A stretch of 64,000 nt of DNA from positions 106,908 to 170,907 of the forward strand of contig JAQMWT010000238.1 of the NCBI GenBank assembly GCA_029834535.1, in the 5' to 3' direction. This document shows, piece by piece, positions 32,316 through 43,942 of this stretch. Each line of letters begins with the position of its first letter. The first letter of the stretch is position 1. The notes beneath the pieces are model-generated. The model ran no database searches. It saw nothing but the letters and a program-made list of their open reading frames with translations, and was not told where the DNA came from. The stretch is from Chrysophaeum taylorii. Its lineage: Eukaryota; Sar; Pelagophyceae; Pelagomonadales; Pelagomonadaceae. The position numbers were made by a program, and so were the translations under genes.

Positions 32316-33020
32316 TTACGCGCTGCTGGTGGAATCTCGGGGTCTTTTTTTGCCGATAATAGTGTTCGCCGCGGGCCTGGACGAGGGTGTCCCGGAATCG
32401 TCCTCCATGATCTCGCCGTCGTCCGCGACGACGGGCTCGGGTCGGGGGGGAAGATCGCGAGTGAGGTCGCGAAGACACTCAAAGAGCAATGCGTGGTTCT
32501 TGGCGGCTCGATCGAGGTTAGCGTCGGCGACGGCAGCGTTGGTCGCAGCGACGGCGAGGTCAGCCTCGAGACGATCGACCTCGGCCATCGACGTACGCAC
32601 AGCGGGAAGCTTGACGACCTCAGCAGCGAGTGCCTCGCACTCATCTTTACACCGTCGAATTTCACGCTCGATCGAGAGATTTTCTCGGAGGCGCGCGATC
32701 TCTGCTTTCGCTTCTTCGATCTTTCGCGCCGTCGAGGCCTCCTCGGCATCGGCGTCCCGCAGCTCGCGCCTCCACGCCATCACACTCAGGCCCGTCTTCT
32801 TCACCTCGAGCCCGAACAGGCGCAGTTCGCACCGCATAGATTCGAACGCTGTGCGACGCTCTTCCTCTTCCTTCTCGTCGAAGACGCTCGACCCCCACAC
32901 GTAGTACTTCTGGACCACTTTCTTTGCCGACCGACCGAGAAATACCGTCTCCCGCGTCAACAGCCGCTCCTTCATTATAGCAGTCTCATCGTCCACCCAG
33001 CTTTTCGTGCTGCTCATCAT
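32316..33020 (-). CDS. THOC7: THO complex subunit 7 (THOC7)
   Basis: 234 codons from ATG 33020 (minus). The N-terminus VDDETAIMKERLLTRE with KKVVQKYYVWGSS matches the opening of THOC7. The middle is a long coiled coil (AWRRELRDADAEEASTARKI, RLRENLSIEREIRRCKDECE, EVDRLEADLAVA), as expected. The C-terminus is a polar tail with a basic patch (GKKRPRDS), possibly a nuclear signal. THOC7 is part of the THO/TREX complex that couples transcription to mRNA export. The MULE copy B ends only ~60 bp past the stop codon, so it sits in or next to the 3' UTR. Intronless. Confidence 0.82.
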   Translation of the reverse strand: MMSSTKSWVDDETAIMKERLLTRETVFLGRSAKKVVQKYYVWGSSVFDEKEEEERRTAFESMRCELRLFGLEVKKTGLSVMAWRRELRDADAEEASTARKIEEAKAEIARLRENLSIEREIRRCKDECEALAAEVVKLPAVRTSMAEVDRLEADLAVAATNAAVADANLDRAAKNHALLFECLRDLTRDLPPRPEPVVADDGEIMEDDSGTPSSRPAANTIIGKKRPRDSTSSA

Positions 33021-36000
33021 TGTCGGTATTTGCCTTACTTACCCTTAACCGTTTCTTCGAAGGAAAGGGGGGGGGGGGAATCTAATCCGCCTTCTTTATT
33101 CGCGCGTTATTGTGTCTACCACCGCCTACCCTTAGACTCAACTCGCTTACCCTTCCGTTGCCGCCTTAATATGGACACGTCGGTGGACTCGACGCCGATC
33201 GGTGTGCGCGTCGATCAGCCTCCTGTTTTATTGGCTGCTACGGGAGGTCTTGAAATCTATCTATATCGCCGAGACAACAGCTCGTATATTCCCCGACACC
33301 GGTCGTCTTGAATTTCCTTCCCCGAGTTCAATAATGCTCACGTCTCGCTTGGCTCCAGTCTTGTTTACAACGGCGAGTCTGTGCTCGACGATGCGCACTG
33401 TCCATATTTTATGACGCTCGAGGATACTCTGACATGTTGCAGAGAAATCTGCTGCTGCCTCTTACCCTTATCCGTCCGTTGAGAACGTGATCTCTTCCTT
33501 ACCCTTATTCTTCCTTTCTACACAGGCAATTAATTAGTCCTCTGATTTTTTGTGCTCAAGCTCATCATCATGGTCTAGCGCGTCCCGAGGTATGTAGCGC
33601 TATACACTTAACCTTTCTCGTGTAGTTCTAGATGCCGCCTGTCGTGTTCTGAGGATATAGGGAACATAACCTTTCATTCCCCGAATTAAATACTTCCAGA
33701 CGTTCATGATGAGACGGGATGGTTTCCCAGGTGATTTACCACTGCATGCTAAATGCTCTGCACACGTCGGACTCCTTGATGTAGAGATGGAAAATTCCAT
33801 CTAGGGTTTTCTCCCTATCCTAGCTATCCTAGCTTTATCCCCACACACACCCAAAACAAGAAAATCACGTTTTCTACACTGCCGTGCTGCTCTTTTTTTG
33901 TCTCTTCAGAGACAGGATGTAAAGGGCGGGACTACCGCCGCCATTCTCTACCGCCCTGAGGACTCGGTGATTTTTTTTACTGCCCCTATGATGTCAAGCA
34001 TCGACCTTACCCAGGGACGTCTTGGTATCAATAGTCAAGTCGCCACCTTCAGAATGAAGAAGGCCTCTCAGTTCAGTTCAGTTCAGTTCATAATCGACGT
34101 CTGCTCTGGACATTGGGTTTCAAGACCTTTCTGCCTTTTAATTCTCGTATCAGGGGCCAGCCGTAAGGCGAAGTTACAAAAAAGAATCGCAGAAGCCGCG
34201 TCCTCTGCTTGATGGAGACGCTGCTGAGACCTTTTTAGCCATCAATCCAGCGATTCCTTCCATGAGCATTCCGGGAAAACGAACGTCCCGTCGTGCGAGC
34301 GGCAACGACAATTTAGACTAGTCCTTCAAATCAGCAGTTTTAATATTCTGGTCGTGCTTCTTCCCAGTGGGCCATCCTTCTTCAAGCTCGGAGAAGCGGT
34401 CAACTTTCGTTGTTGGGTAAGTCAAGTCCCTAGGTTCCAAATCGAATCGCTGCCATCAACTGCTCGCACCGTCCTTGCTAGTTACCAAAATATTTCCAAT
34501 CGTGCTAATCCGAACATCGTAGAGAATTTTTTATTATAAGCTTGGACTGACTGAAGGAACTGCCATCTCAACTGCAGATGTTGTGTGACTGATTCCCATA
34601 GTATGACGCGCGCTGCGATCACCCGTCTGCTCGCAAATGTCACATTCTATGTCGTCAGTGCTTGACAAGATTGAGCGCGGGACGATCGGCATCTTCATCT
34701 ATCTTGATTCAGCATGTCTCAAAATGTCGTGATCTTCTAGCTATCGCCAAGTTTGTGTAATTCGCGAGGTCGGGACCCGATCAGCCGGGATGTGGTGTAG
34801 AGGTATGTCGCACGCGCGATCTTTTATCTGTGGGAAGGGATGGCGAACTCAATTTTGCTGGCCGTATCGATGTCCACGTCAAGTTACGCGGACGCCGGAT
34901 CGAGCTAGGAGAACATCGCTTCACGCCCGTGTTGTGGGTTTGATCGAATGTGCGCTTTTTTCGAGTTGACGTCGGCATGGAACCATACACTTGGATTTTC
35001 AGTTAATGGTCGACTGCGAAGAGGGGGGGTGCGAAAGTGAGGACGCAGGTGCGTGGACAGTGGGTAACTTACGCCGCCCCCACAACGAGGACATGGAGGC
35101 ATGCCGCTTCTGAGCTTGCGACGAACGCTGCCTGCCAACTGGGTACCTTCAATCATCATCATAGGTTCCGAGCTCATCCAAGGAGATGACGGTAGCACGA
35201 GTAGGTGCAGACGTGACTGGGTGCTCTGAGACGCCTTTCTTCGAGCTTGGGGCGAAGCCGCTGTTCGCCGTACGGCTCAGCGCTGTTGTTGCAAAACTCG
35301 CGACAAGTGCGCACTTCTATCATGGGGCGATGACGACGTAACGCTGGGAAGGTTACCGCGTTCTCCGAATCTAGCTGAGCTGGCACAGTGGGGCAACCTA
35401 TTCTTGGCAGAGCGAGCTCTCTGTTGGTGTTGTCGCTTGTCTGATCGTCTCCGCCGTCTTCATCGTGCCCGCGTCGCCACCGTCTTCATTGTAACCGCAT
35501 GGATCGGCAACGTGGCGATTTTAGCAATCCCAGCATATAGGTTGTGGCGTTTCTTGCATGGGGCCGCTGGCGTACGTGTATCATCCTCAACTTCTTGATA
35601 CCCTGACGCTCCCGCTTTCGACGGTCCTTGGAGTGGTCGTATTTCTCGAGTCTTCCAATGGCGGCAATTGAGCACATAGTCGTATTCGTGGAGCGACGCC
35701 GTTTCTCGTTGCTCATGTAAGTGGCACAGGGGAGTTTGGTGGTGCGGCGGATGGATTCGGGGTGGTCGCAGCGTACTCTGGAGGAGCTCGAGGGACATCA
35801 AAGTGACGTCGGAAAGGATGTCAACACGAGTTCACCCAGACGGATATCGGAAGAAATTCGCACGCGGTGTGAGCGACAACCGGTACTCTACTGCGCGAGG
35901 ACAGCGCACTTGCCGTCAACAACAACAGCCACGTCAACCGGCAATCGAGAGAGGCTAGTGCGCAGAGACCAAAGCGCGGCCTGTACAGCGTAGATACCCA

Positions 36001-38210
36001 GGGCCTCGGTGCGGAGCTGGCCAGGCCCGCTAGTAGCTTGTGCGGCAAAAATTTGTCCCCTTGAGGCGCGCATCGGAGAAGGTTTTTTTCTTGATACCGC
36101 AGTGCCCAGATCAACCTTAGGTTCGGGCACTTGATTCTTGCATGCAAGCGAGTCTGGTTTTCAGCGACGTGCCACTCAAGTCGCGACAACGACAAGCTAC
36201 AAGGGCCACGACATAGGCTTTGCGAGCCAAACGAAACTGGAAGTTTCACTCGCGAGGAGATGTTCTCGCGATGTATATGGCCGTATTTCACCGTTCTGTA
36301 ACTTTTTTTGATTGGACCAGTCGAGCTACTTTCTAAGGAAGCTCACGAATGTTTGGTTACCTGTATCCCCAGCATGTCCGCATCCGCTACGGAGCCGCGA
36401 TTGCAGCCCGCATCCGCTGTGTAACCGCACTCTGGGATGTTACTAAGGCCTGGCATTTAGCTGTGTTACCTCTATCAGCGTCAAAAAAAAAAAGGGCATC
36501 CGCGCCTGCAGGTGCTCCGACTCAGCAGGGTGTCCGCACTTTCAGGGGATAATTGCAGGCAACTTCAAGTCAATGGCGCTCGTACCACGATGCAGCCAAG
36601 TAAGCGACCGTGCCCTTGTCCGCTTCATCGGGAGTCTGTTCATTTTGCGCGGCGCGCGATTATTGAGTCTACTGGGAGCCAGGAGACGGGAGCCACGAGG
36701 GCAGGGCGAGCCGGGAGAGGCCCTCGAGAGAAGTGTTGGGCTCAAAGCTCAGGCCTGCGACATGAACAGGTCCGAAGCTGCGACGAATAGGAATGGCGAC
36801 AAGAGCACGGCACAAGGCAGAGAGAGAGCGGCCTAGGAGAAGATGGCCTTGAAGCCAGGGGGCGGGAATTGGTATTCGGTCGAGGAGAGAACGTCCGCGC
36901 GGGCCGCAGGAAGCGGAGAGATGTAAGAGACGGCGAAAACAAGAGGAGCGGCGTCGTTAAGGGCCGAGCGCGAGGACGTCCAGAGTAGTAGAGGACTGCA
37001 GGCGATCGAATGTCTTCGGCGCCGGACTCTTCATCATCGACTTCGGTGTCTTATTTGGGATTGTTGTCCTCACCAGTGGTGTCTGGCGTCTCTTTGAACA
37101 AATTTTGTCAAATATAGTCGATGTCGCCATCAAGTTTCTTCTTCCAGATGGGGAAGCTATGTTTTATGATTATGAAGGCCTTGAGCTAACCCGGCCGTAG
37201 GCGATAGCGAAGCGGCATGTTGTTAAGCTTCGTGAAGTATCCGCTCCACTTGAGCTTCAGTGATCTGTGCGCGGCCCTTGCTCTCAAACAGCATTTTCGC
37301 AGTCGGCTGTTTGTCTTGAATTGCAGAGTTCGCATTCATCTTTTTCATATCGAGACGTGAGCTCAATCGTCGACGATGAAGTGTTGGTGTGTGTCCTTAG
37401 TCATCGCCCGGAACTTGGCCACAGTGGTTTTCTGCCGCGTAGCGACTGGCTCATCTGTTGATTTGTCACTTTCGGTTAGCGCCATCGCACATTGTTGAGT
37501 ATCGGAGAGGCGACGCCTCCCACACATCCGCAATTCGCAGGTGGCTGCGTCTGCTGAGTGTCTCCATGTGCTGGCTATCCGCGTCCGCTGGTTCGGCTGG
37601 TTGTTCGTATCCGGGGCGTTCTGCATTCGTAGGTCCGCTGGTCGCGGATACTCGCGATCACGGTCCAAGATCCGCGGTGAGCTTTCCTACTACCTTCATA
37701 GCTTGGTTCCATCACGACCTCGCAGCGTAGAATAATAATTATTATATTTGCGACGCGCGACGGAGCAAAACTAAGGCAACCATAGGGCGAACGCCCTACG
37801 TGTTCACGTTCATACTCCCCCCTTTGCAGCCGACCTTTCATAGCAACCACGGCGAGGGGAGCGGCCGCGCTGCCGATGGAAGTAGGTAGGCAACAGTCTT
37901 GGAGATAGTCAGGGGCACATATCGCAGCCAGGCACGCGAAACGCCAGGCTATGCGTTGCGCGACTTGGGGCGGCCGGCATCACGAAGAGCTGAAGAGCTG
38001 CCTCGAGGGTCACAGTGAATACATGCCGAAGGGCGATTGCACGTTGGAGGTCGTGTCGCCCTACGCGGGCGGTGCGCACCATGTGTTCGAGGCGCCTTGG
38101 CACGGGCGCAAAACACATACATGTGAGGCGTCTTTTAAGTTGTTGTTACCCGCCTGGCTGTGCGAAGACCGCTTCCAGGGGGAGTGGGGGCTTGGGGGGC
38201 GCGAGGACAC
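33021..38210. other. Gene-poor region, 5.2 kb
   Basis: Visibly lower GC than the gene-dense part and only short frames on both strands. A GTTCA run lies near 34072-34092 and an A-run near 36484. 37951-38235 reads as a protein-like stretch (HSEYMPKGDCTLEVVSPYAG) that I cannot place. No tRNA, rRNA or known transposon protein was recognised. It may be old transposon debris. Confidence 0.5.
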
Positions 38211-38525
38211 TGTGGCGGCAACTCCCACCTCCTAAGGCTTACCCCTCATTTAGCCACCCCCCCTTATCAGGGGCATCCTACTCCGATCTGATGATGTCAG
38301 TTTTCTCTATGACATCATCTTCCCTGATTTCTGTGATTCAAGTGTTCTTAATCATAAAGCAACAGCCGATCCTCAAGTTGTGAGGACCAGGCACGGAAGT
38401 TGTTTGTGGTTGTGTGGCGAGAGAACGGCCTTCCTCGTCCAGTGACTCCATCAAGGGCACGGACGCGAGCGGCGAGCCTAGATTCGAAGGTGCGCCAGGT
38501 AGGCATAATTTCTCCTAACGCCACA
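38211..38525 (+). repeat. 5' LTR of the Gypsy element
   Basis: 315 bp, TGTGGCG...CGCCACA, with perfect 7-bp inverted termini. It aligns with 47629-47971 over its length. Shared landmarks include CTCCTAAGGCTTACCCCT, GATGATGTCAGTTTTCTCTA and AAGTTGTGAGGACCAGG. The pair differs in a C-run length and a ~25-bp indel near the middle. Confidence 0.93.
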
Positions 38526-39048
38526 GGTGGCGGAGGAATACGAGATTCGAGCGACAATATCGGTCGCAGCGGACGAGTGCATCTTGCGTTCTCTACACGG
38601 TCCGGGAGAGCCGTGCGCGCCCTGATCAAGCGCGCCGACGAAGAGTTCAAGAACAGACGGGCGCATTCGACGTGGCCGATCGCAGACGCCACGTAAGAGG
38701 GACCATCGCCGTGGGAAAGTCCCCCGACCGGATACGTTAGTCGTCGGAGGTGACGACGCGCGAATCGGCTCGAGCCGACGCGCAACCCGGGTGCCGCTGC
38801 CGCAGGCGAGCGGAGTGAGATCGCAACTCACTGAGGCATTGATTGCCGGGCAGAGACGAATTCTGCCGCCCACCGGAACTGATAAATCTGTCGGTGGAAG
38901 ACGCACGCGGCGACGATATTACGCGTGTCGTAGACGAGTAGAAGTCCCAGAGTCGAAGGAACACGAGAACGACGACGACTCAACCATTCGGGACCCGTTC
39001 TGATTTTGGCCGACTGATTTTGGCCGATTAGAGCGAGCCGGAGCCGAT

Positions 39049-39638
39049 ATGGAGGAAGATGATGCTGCTGACGAGCAGATACGAGAACCTGAACCTTCAA
39101 GTCGTCCCGAGGGGACGAACGAACGGCATGATATTGACGATGATGATACTGATGATGATGATGAGGAAGAAGAGCTGAACTACAGCGGCGATGAACCGCC
39201 GAGGGCGCCGCCGGCGAGACAACCCGCAGCCCATCCATAACGTGTGCGAGATGATGAACCACCGAACGTTGCAGAGATTTACGAAGCCTATTTACACGAA
39301 ATACGCCGAGAAAATAAGCGCGCACAAGAGATCCTCATCGAGCTGATAGAAGAAGAGAAGATGCGGCGTGAATGGCTACACCAGAAGAAGATAGAAATAA
39401 TGCAAGAGCAACTGCGGACGAACACGCTCGATTAGATGAGATACACGAGCGATTAGATGAGATACACGAGCAAGTACGATGGTTGACCCGCGAGAGGGAT
39501 GAATTGCGTACGCCGAGTCGCTCGAGGCGAACGAGCAGTCTTGAGGGAGAATTCCGACCCTCAGAGGAACCGCCGCCTAGCGAACGCGCGCGAAAGTTAG
39601 GACGACGCGCGACGACGACGACGAGTCGTCCGAGATGA
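39049..39638 (+). pseudogene. Gypsy gag N-terminal remnants
   Basis: An acidic frame from ATG 39049 (DIDDDDTDDDDEEEELNYSG) stops at TAA 39238. The same frame resumes as a charged coiled coil (HEIRRENKRAQEILIELIEE) to 39435. A second frame, 39372-39638, holds a heptad-like repeat (LDEIHERLDEIHEQV) and a basic tail. These fit a decayed gag start; no CCHC knuckle is seen. Confidence 0.5.
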
Positions 39639-41386
39639 CCGAAACGTCGTTAAACTACGAGCAAGAGCAATCCAAGTCGAAGGAGCTCACCCAAACCAAA
39701 ATCCCCACAGAATCGGAGAATCTGACCGAAACGTCGTTAAACTACGGGCCGAAGCCAACAACCGCTTCTGACCCGGTGTCACCGTTGGTGGCACGATATG
39801 ATTTGTCGTCAGCTGACACAACCCTTGGTTTTGACGACGCGCCGGAGTTATGTTTGAATCCGATTTACGAGCCCCGTGCAGCCGATGACGCCCAAAGTAA
39901 TGGACCCGCCGCTGCTACGCTCGATGCTATGAGTCTACCTCCGGACATTCAAGTGGACGACACTTCGTCTCCACGATCGATCGACGATGCGTCGCAGAGG
40001 ATTATCTCGAATGATAAGCGCGCACATGTTTGCACGCCCATCGAACGTCACGTGCCCTTTGGTGGCCATTTCTTGACAGATATGACGTCGGGGACGACGC
40101 CTTCTTCTTTTGCAGGGCCCCCCGACGAACCGATTGCAGACGTTTTTGCAGACGTTTTTGCAGATGTTTTGTTCTTTTTGACGATGGCAGACATTTCGTG
40201 TGCCGACATTTTTAGTGACGAGGCGATTGCCGATATTCGAAGCGATGGAGTGGATGATAGGCTGAGTGAAACGGCCGAGAAAATGGATACGAAGGCGGAA
40301 GAGGTGAAGAACCTTATAACGCATGAACCGCCTTTGGAGCTCTGCGAAAGCCCCGGCGTATTACTCACGAACGAAGAGTCGAGCGATGAACTCGAAGCTC
40401 CGCGATACTGGGAGGGCGATTCGGACTCGGAAGACGAAGAAGCTACACCTTGTGAACCAGTGTCCGCGATTACGTTACTTGACGAGTCGTCCACGGACGA
40501 CCCACCGTTTGTTTTTGACGAGGAAGCCCTTGACGCTATCGGCTTATCTTTGGACCCTCCAGAGACGACCTTTGGCGACCCGACTGGCTGTGAGCCAGAC
40601 ATGGATTTCTGCAGCGATGGCACGGATGATCACTCGACGGATGAGACGATGACCATCGCGAGTGATGCAGACGACGATCTTACGTTTGAGTTGACGTCGG
40701 GGACGACGCCATCTCTTCCTGCCGACCCCCCCGAAACGGTTTCGGTTACGACGGATCGAGCCATGGATACTCCGCCGGAAAAAAAGGATACGAAATCGCA
40801 TAATGCGTCGGACGAGAAGCTACGTGCACGGTCCGAAGACGAAAGGGGCGCTTCTCCAATTGAGCAATGCCTGGAAGTGTCACCGCCAAGAGAAGAGAGC
40901 AGTGACGGCGTTGCCGGAGTCGAGCCGAACCCGACCGAAGAAGATGGATGTAAGAAGAAGATTAGCAGCGTTCTCGATTGGGGCGAAGATGAGCCGACGT
41001 GGAACCTGCAGGATTGGTCGACGAGAACTCGGAACTTCTTGCTAAAGAAGCCACCAGAACCGCCGCTCAGCTACGGAAGCGAAGCCGCAGCCGACACGGA
41101 ACCGATCGGCACCGACTGTGACGATCAACCGAAGACGAATGAATCTACGGATGCATTATGGAAAGGCGAAAAGAACGAGTTATGGGAGAGGTCCTTTGCT
41201 TCCGAGAACGCCAAAGACCGGGATCCCCTACCAGCATTGATTCCCTCCGAGATTGTCATGGAGGAAGAGCGGAAGCCACCAGATAAAGAGGCTGCCGTGA
41301 ACGCCGCGTCGATGACGCCGACGATAGATGATACGAGAGCTCAAGCCACGGTGTCGATGCCCAACCCCGGCGACGAGCGAGTCTGA
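39635..41386 (+). CDS. Acidic gag-like region of the Gypsy element
   Basis: 583 codons, very acidic and low in structure, with repeats such as ETSLNY (twice), MTSGTTPSSFAGPP / LTSGTTPSLPADPP, and IADVFADVFADV. No CCHC zinc knuckle and no clear capsid fold by eye. Its frame is the same as that of the protease, methyltransferase, RT and integrase; the TGA at 41384-41386 ends it just before the protease. It may be a gag product or an element-specific accessory region. Function is unknown. Confidence 0.55.
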   Translation: MTETSLNYEQEQSKSKELTQTKIPTESENLTETSLNYGPKPTTASDPVSPLVARYDLSSADTTLGFDDAPELCLNPIYEPRAADDAQSNGPAAATLDAMSLPPDIQVDDTSSPRSIDDASQRIISNDKRAHVCTPIERHVPFGGHFLTDMTSGTTPSSFAGPPDEPIADVFADVFADVLFFLTMADISCADIFSDEAIADIRSDGVDDRLSETAEKMDTKAEEVKNLITHEPPLELCESPGVLLTNEESSDELEAPRYWEGDSDSEDEEATPCEPVSAITLLDESSTDDPPFVFDEEALDAIGLSLDPPETTFGDPTGCEPDMDFCSDGTDDHSTDETMTIASDADDDLTFELTSGTTPSLPADPPETVSVTTDRAMDTPPEKKDTKSHNASDEKLRARSEDERGASPIEQCLEVSPPREESSDGVAGVEPNPTEEDGCKKKISSVLDWGEDEPTWNLQDWSTRTRNFLLKKPPEPPLSYGSEAAADTEPIGTDCDDQPKTNESTDALWKGEKNELWERSFASENAKDRDPLPALIPSEIVMEEERKPPDKEAAVNAASMTPTIDDTRAQATVSMPNPGDERV

Positions 41387-43942
41387 GCCCAATGTTCTCA
41401 CACTTCGCTGACGCCGCGAGATGGCAAAACTATCGAAGATGATTTGGTTACCCTCAGTTGTTTGGATACGGGTACTCTTACGTTTATGGCCTGTCACATC
41501 TACAGGAATCGTGACGGACCGAAATTCTCGACGGCCATCGGTGTCGATGGAATGGCAGATGTTTCATAAATTTGCCGGGAAATAGTCAGAAAGTTGGCCA
41601 AAGACAAGTTGATTTTTGATGAAGGCGGGCTTCCGATTATGCGCAAGCTGTACGGATCGGGGTTGAATACGACGACGATCTATCGCTGGATCGCGATTCG
41701 GGTCGCTCTCGCCGACGACTTCGCTGCCCCCATTGTCGCTATTGTGGCCGACACCAACTATCTGTTCCTGTTGGGAGGGCGCGATATCCGAGTTTTAGGA
41801 GCCGTCGTGGACTACCCCCACGATCGGATCTGCTTTTATCGACCCCATGTCGTCTACGGACGCAAGAAGATTAAAGTCAAGGGTGAACAAGTCGATGCAC
41901 CCATTGTGACCTTTCGATCTGTTTACGATCGAGACCCGAAAACCGTGCCGATTTACAATCATCAGCACGACGCCATTCGGCAGAGTTTCGACCTGGTCAA
42001 GACTCGAGTCTACGCTCGTTTGAGCACGATTAAAGATCTCCGCAATCCGCCGCCGGAACGAGCGGTAGCCTTGGCGACGCGGGGACATTCTACGACCAAA
42101 TTCTCCCCAGCTCCGGCAGAAGCCGCGCGGGAAGTAGTTGCTTACGCTGCGCGCACGCTTCAAATCGAGCCCGGTCGAACTTACAATTTACCGGTTATTT
42201 TGTCGAAGCCTATGGAAAAAGGACAGGTTTTCGTCGCTACGTTTGCTGAAAACGAGCAGCTGGGAGTTGTCGAAGGGATGTGTTCTTCTTGCGAAGAGCA
42301 CGACAGGTCAGCTGCTCGCGTGGCGGTTACTTCCGCGGAAGAAGTGCCAACGGTCATCACTCAAGGCGAGGTTCTCGCAATTGGCGACATCGTTCGGTAC
42401 GAAGATGAGTTGAACGTTTCTACGATCAACGAGCTTACGAAAGAATGTGAAGAAGGATACAACAAGGGAAGCCTTTCTTTCACCGTTTCCGTCGCTAGTC
42501 ACTTGACGCACTGCGACGAATCTCCCCCGCCGATGTTGCTGAGCACGGCGCAGAAGGAAGCTACAGCCGCTGCTGTGGACGAGTCCTCCCTCAAACGACC
42601 CAAGCGAGACGACGATTTCGCTCGACGGTCTGAAGAAGATGAAAAGAAGTGCCGCGTGATCACCGAAGCAGAGATCCGCCGCCGATACGAAAAGGTTCAA
42701 TGGCTTCCAATCACTTATCGCAAGGTGGTGATGCTGTTCAGTGGAGCCGGAGGCAGCACTTTAGGTCTCCAACGAGCCAACGAAATGTGTGGGACGTCGT
42801 TTCGAGTCGTGTTAGCGCTCGATGCGTCGGACACCGCCATCAAGATCCACCACAAGAACTTTCCGAATATTCCTGTGGTGCAGCACACACTGTGTGGTCG
42901 CTATGTTACAACCTTACGTTTGATCGAATCTTATTTACCTTACGCGGGATGGTCGTCGTCGATGTGTATCGCGTCGCCACCCTGCGTCCACTCCGCTCTG
43001 TGCAACTTGACTTCCAGAGATGTTGGGAAGGGAGCCGCTACCCACTGGACGATGAAACTGTGCAAGATGGCTGGTTTCTTCATGTGGTTGATAGAGCAGG
43101 AGGCCTCTATTATTTCTTACATTGCGCGCTTGCACCCTTACGTGTACGTCGTCAATTTTTACGACATAACGCCCAGCTTGATGAGCTGTCGCGTGCGGTT
43201 GTTGGTTTCCAGCCATCCACTCCATTTGCGCGCAGCTCCCAAGACTTGCAAGAATATGCAACAAGAGTTCGCCGCTGCGCTTGGCTACGCCGACGAACGA
43301 CATTTACTTCAGATGAACAATTTAGGATCATCACGAACCGAGACAGACGCAGCTTATACCGTTACGCGTGTCCCGCTTCGTGTAGGACCGCACCGTTCCG
43401 ATTACAGATCTCTGAATCTGAAAGTGACTTCGGAGTTGCTGACGATGCCTCTTGATTTTGATTGGGCCGGCTTCTCCAAGACGACCTCGTTGAAACACTT
43501 GGCGTCCGTCGTGCCACCAGACACGATGGCCTTATTAGTACTCGATCTGCACAACTCTGTGACCAAGGATTTTCACTTGAGCGGCGAGGCCTTGCCATCC
43601 GCGTTGAGTCCTGCAGACCGACCGTTTGATTATTATTTGCAAATCGACGAAACCACCCTTCGTCACGTACAAGTTCCGCTGTTAAACACGCGCACACGTG
43701 CCGTAAGATGGGTGTGGACTGATGATCTCCAAGATCGCACCAAATGGAAACCTCCCGAGGTGCCGTTAATTCCGCCTGCAACAGATGAGCCGGGGACGTC
43801 TCATGCTTCTACTGCTGCCCCCCCCCGACAACCAAATTTGGACGTTCCGCCAGATCCTGAGCGAGATCGGGAACCGAAGATCAAGAGCGAGCCGAGTGTT
43901 CGTGTCAAAGGCGAAAGGATCAACAAAGCCACCCGGAAGTGA
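41387..43942 (+). CDS. Retrotransposon protease plus DNA cytosine-5-methyltransferase-like domain
   Basis: The frame continues in phase from gag. The aspartic protease active site is in LSCLDTGTLTFMA (DTG at 41465-41473), and the protease C-terminal block is YLFLLGGRDIRVLGAVVDY (about 41759-41815). A TAA at 41567-41569 breaks it. After a linker comes a methyltransferase-like fold: motif I VMLFSGAGGSTLGLQ (42728-42772), motif II VLALDASD (about 42815), motif IV CIASPPC with the catalytic Cys codon at 42983-42985, an Arg-x-Arg block CRVRLLV (43187-43207) and a late LTMPLDFDW (about 43437). The usual ENV of motif VI is not evident (EQEAS sits nearby), so activity is uncertain. A C5-MTase transfers a methyl group from AdoMet to cytosine in DNA. 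Stop TGA at 43940-43942, followed by CTA. Confidence 0.85.
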
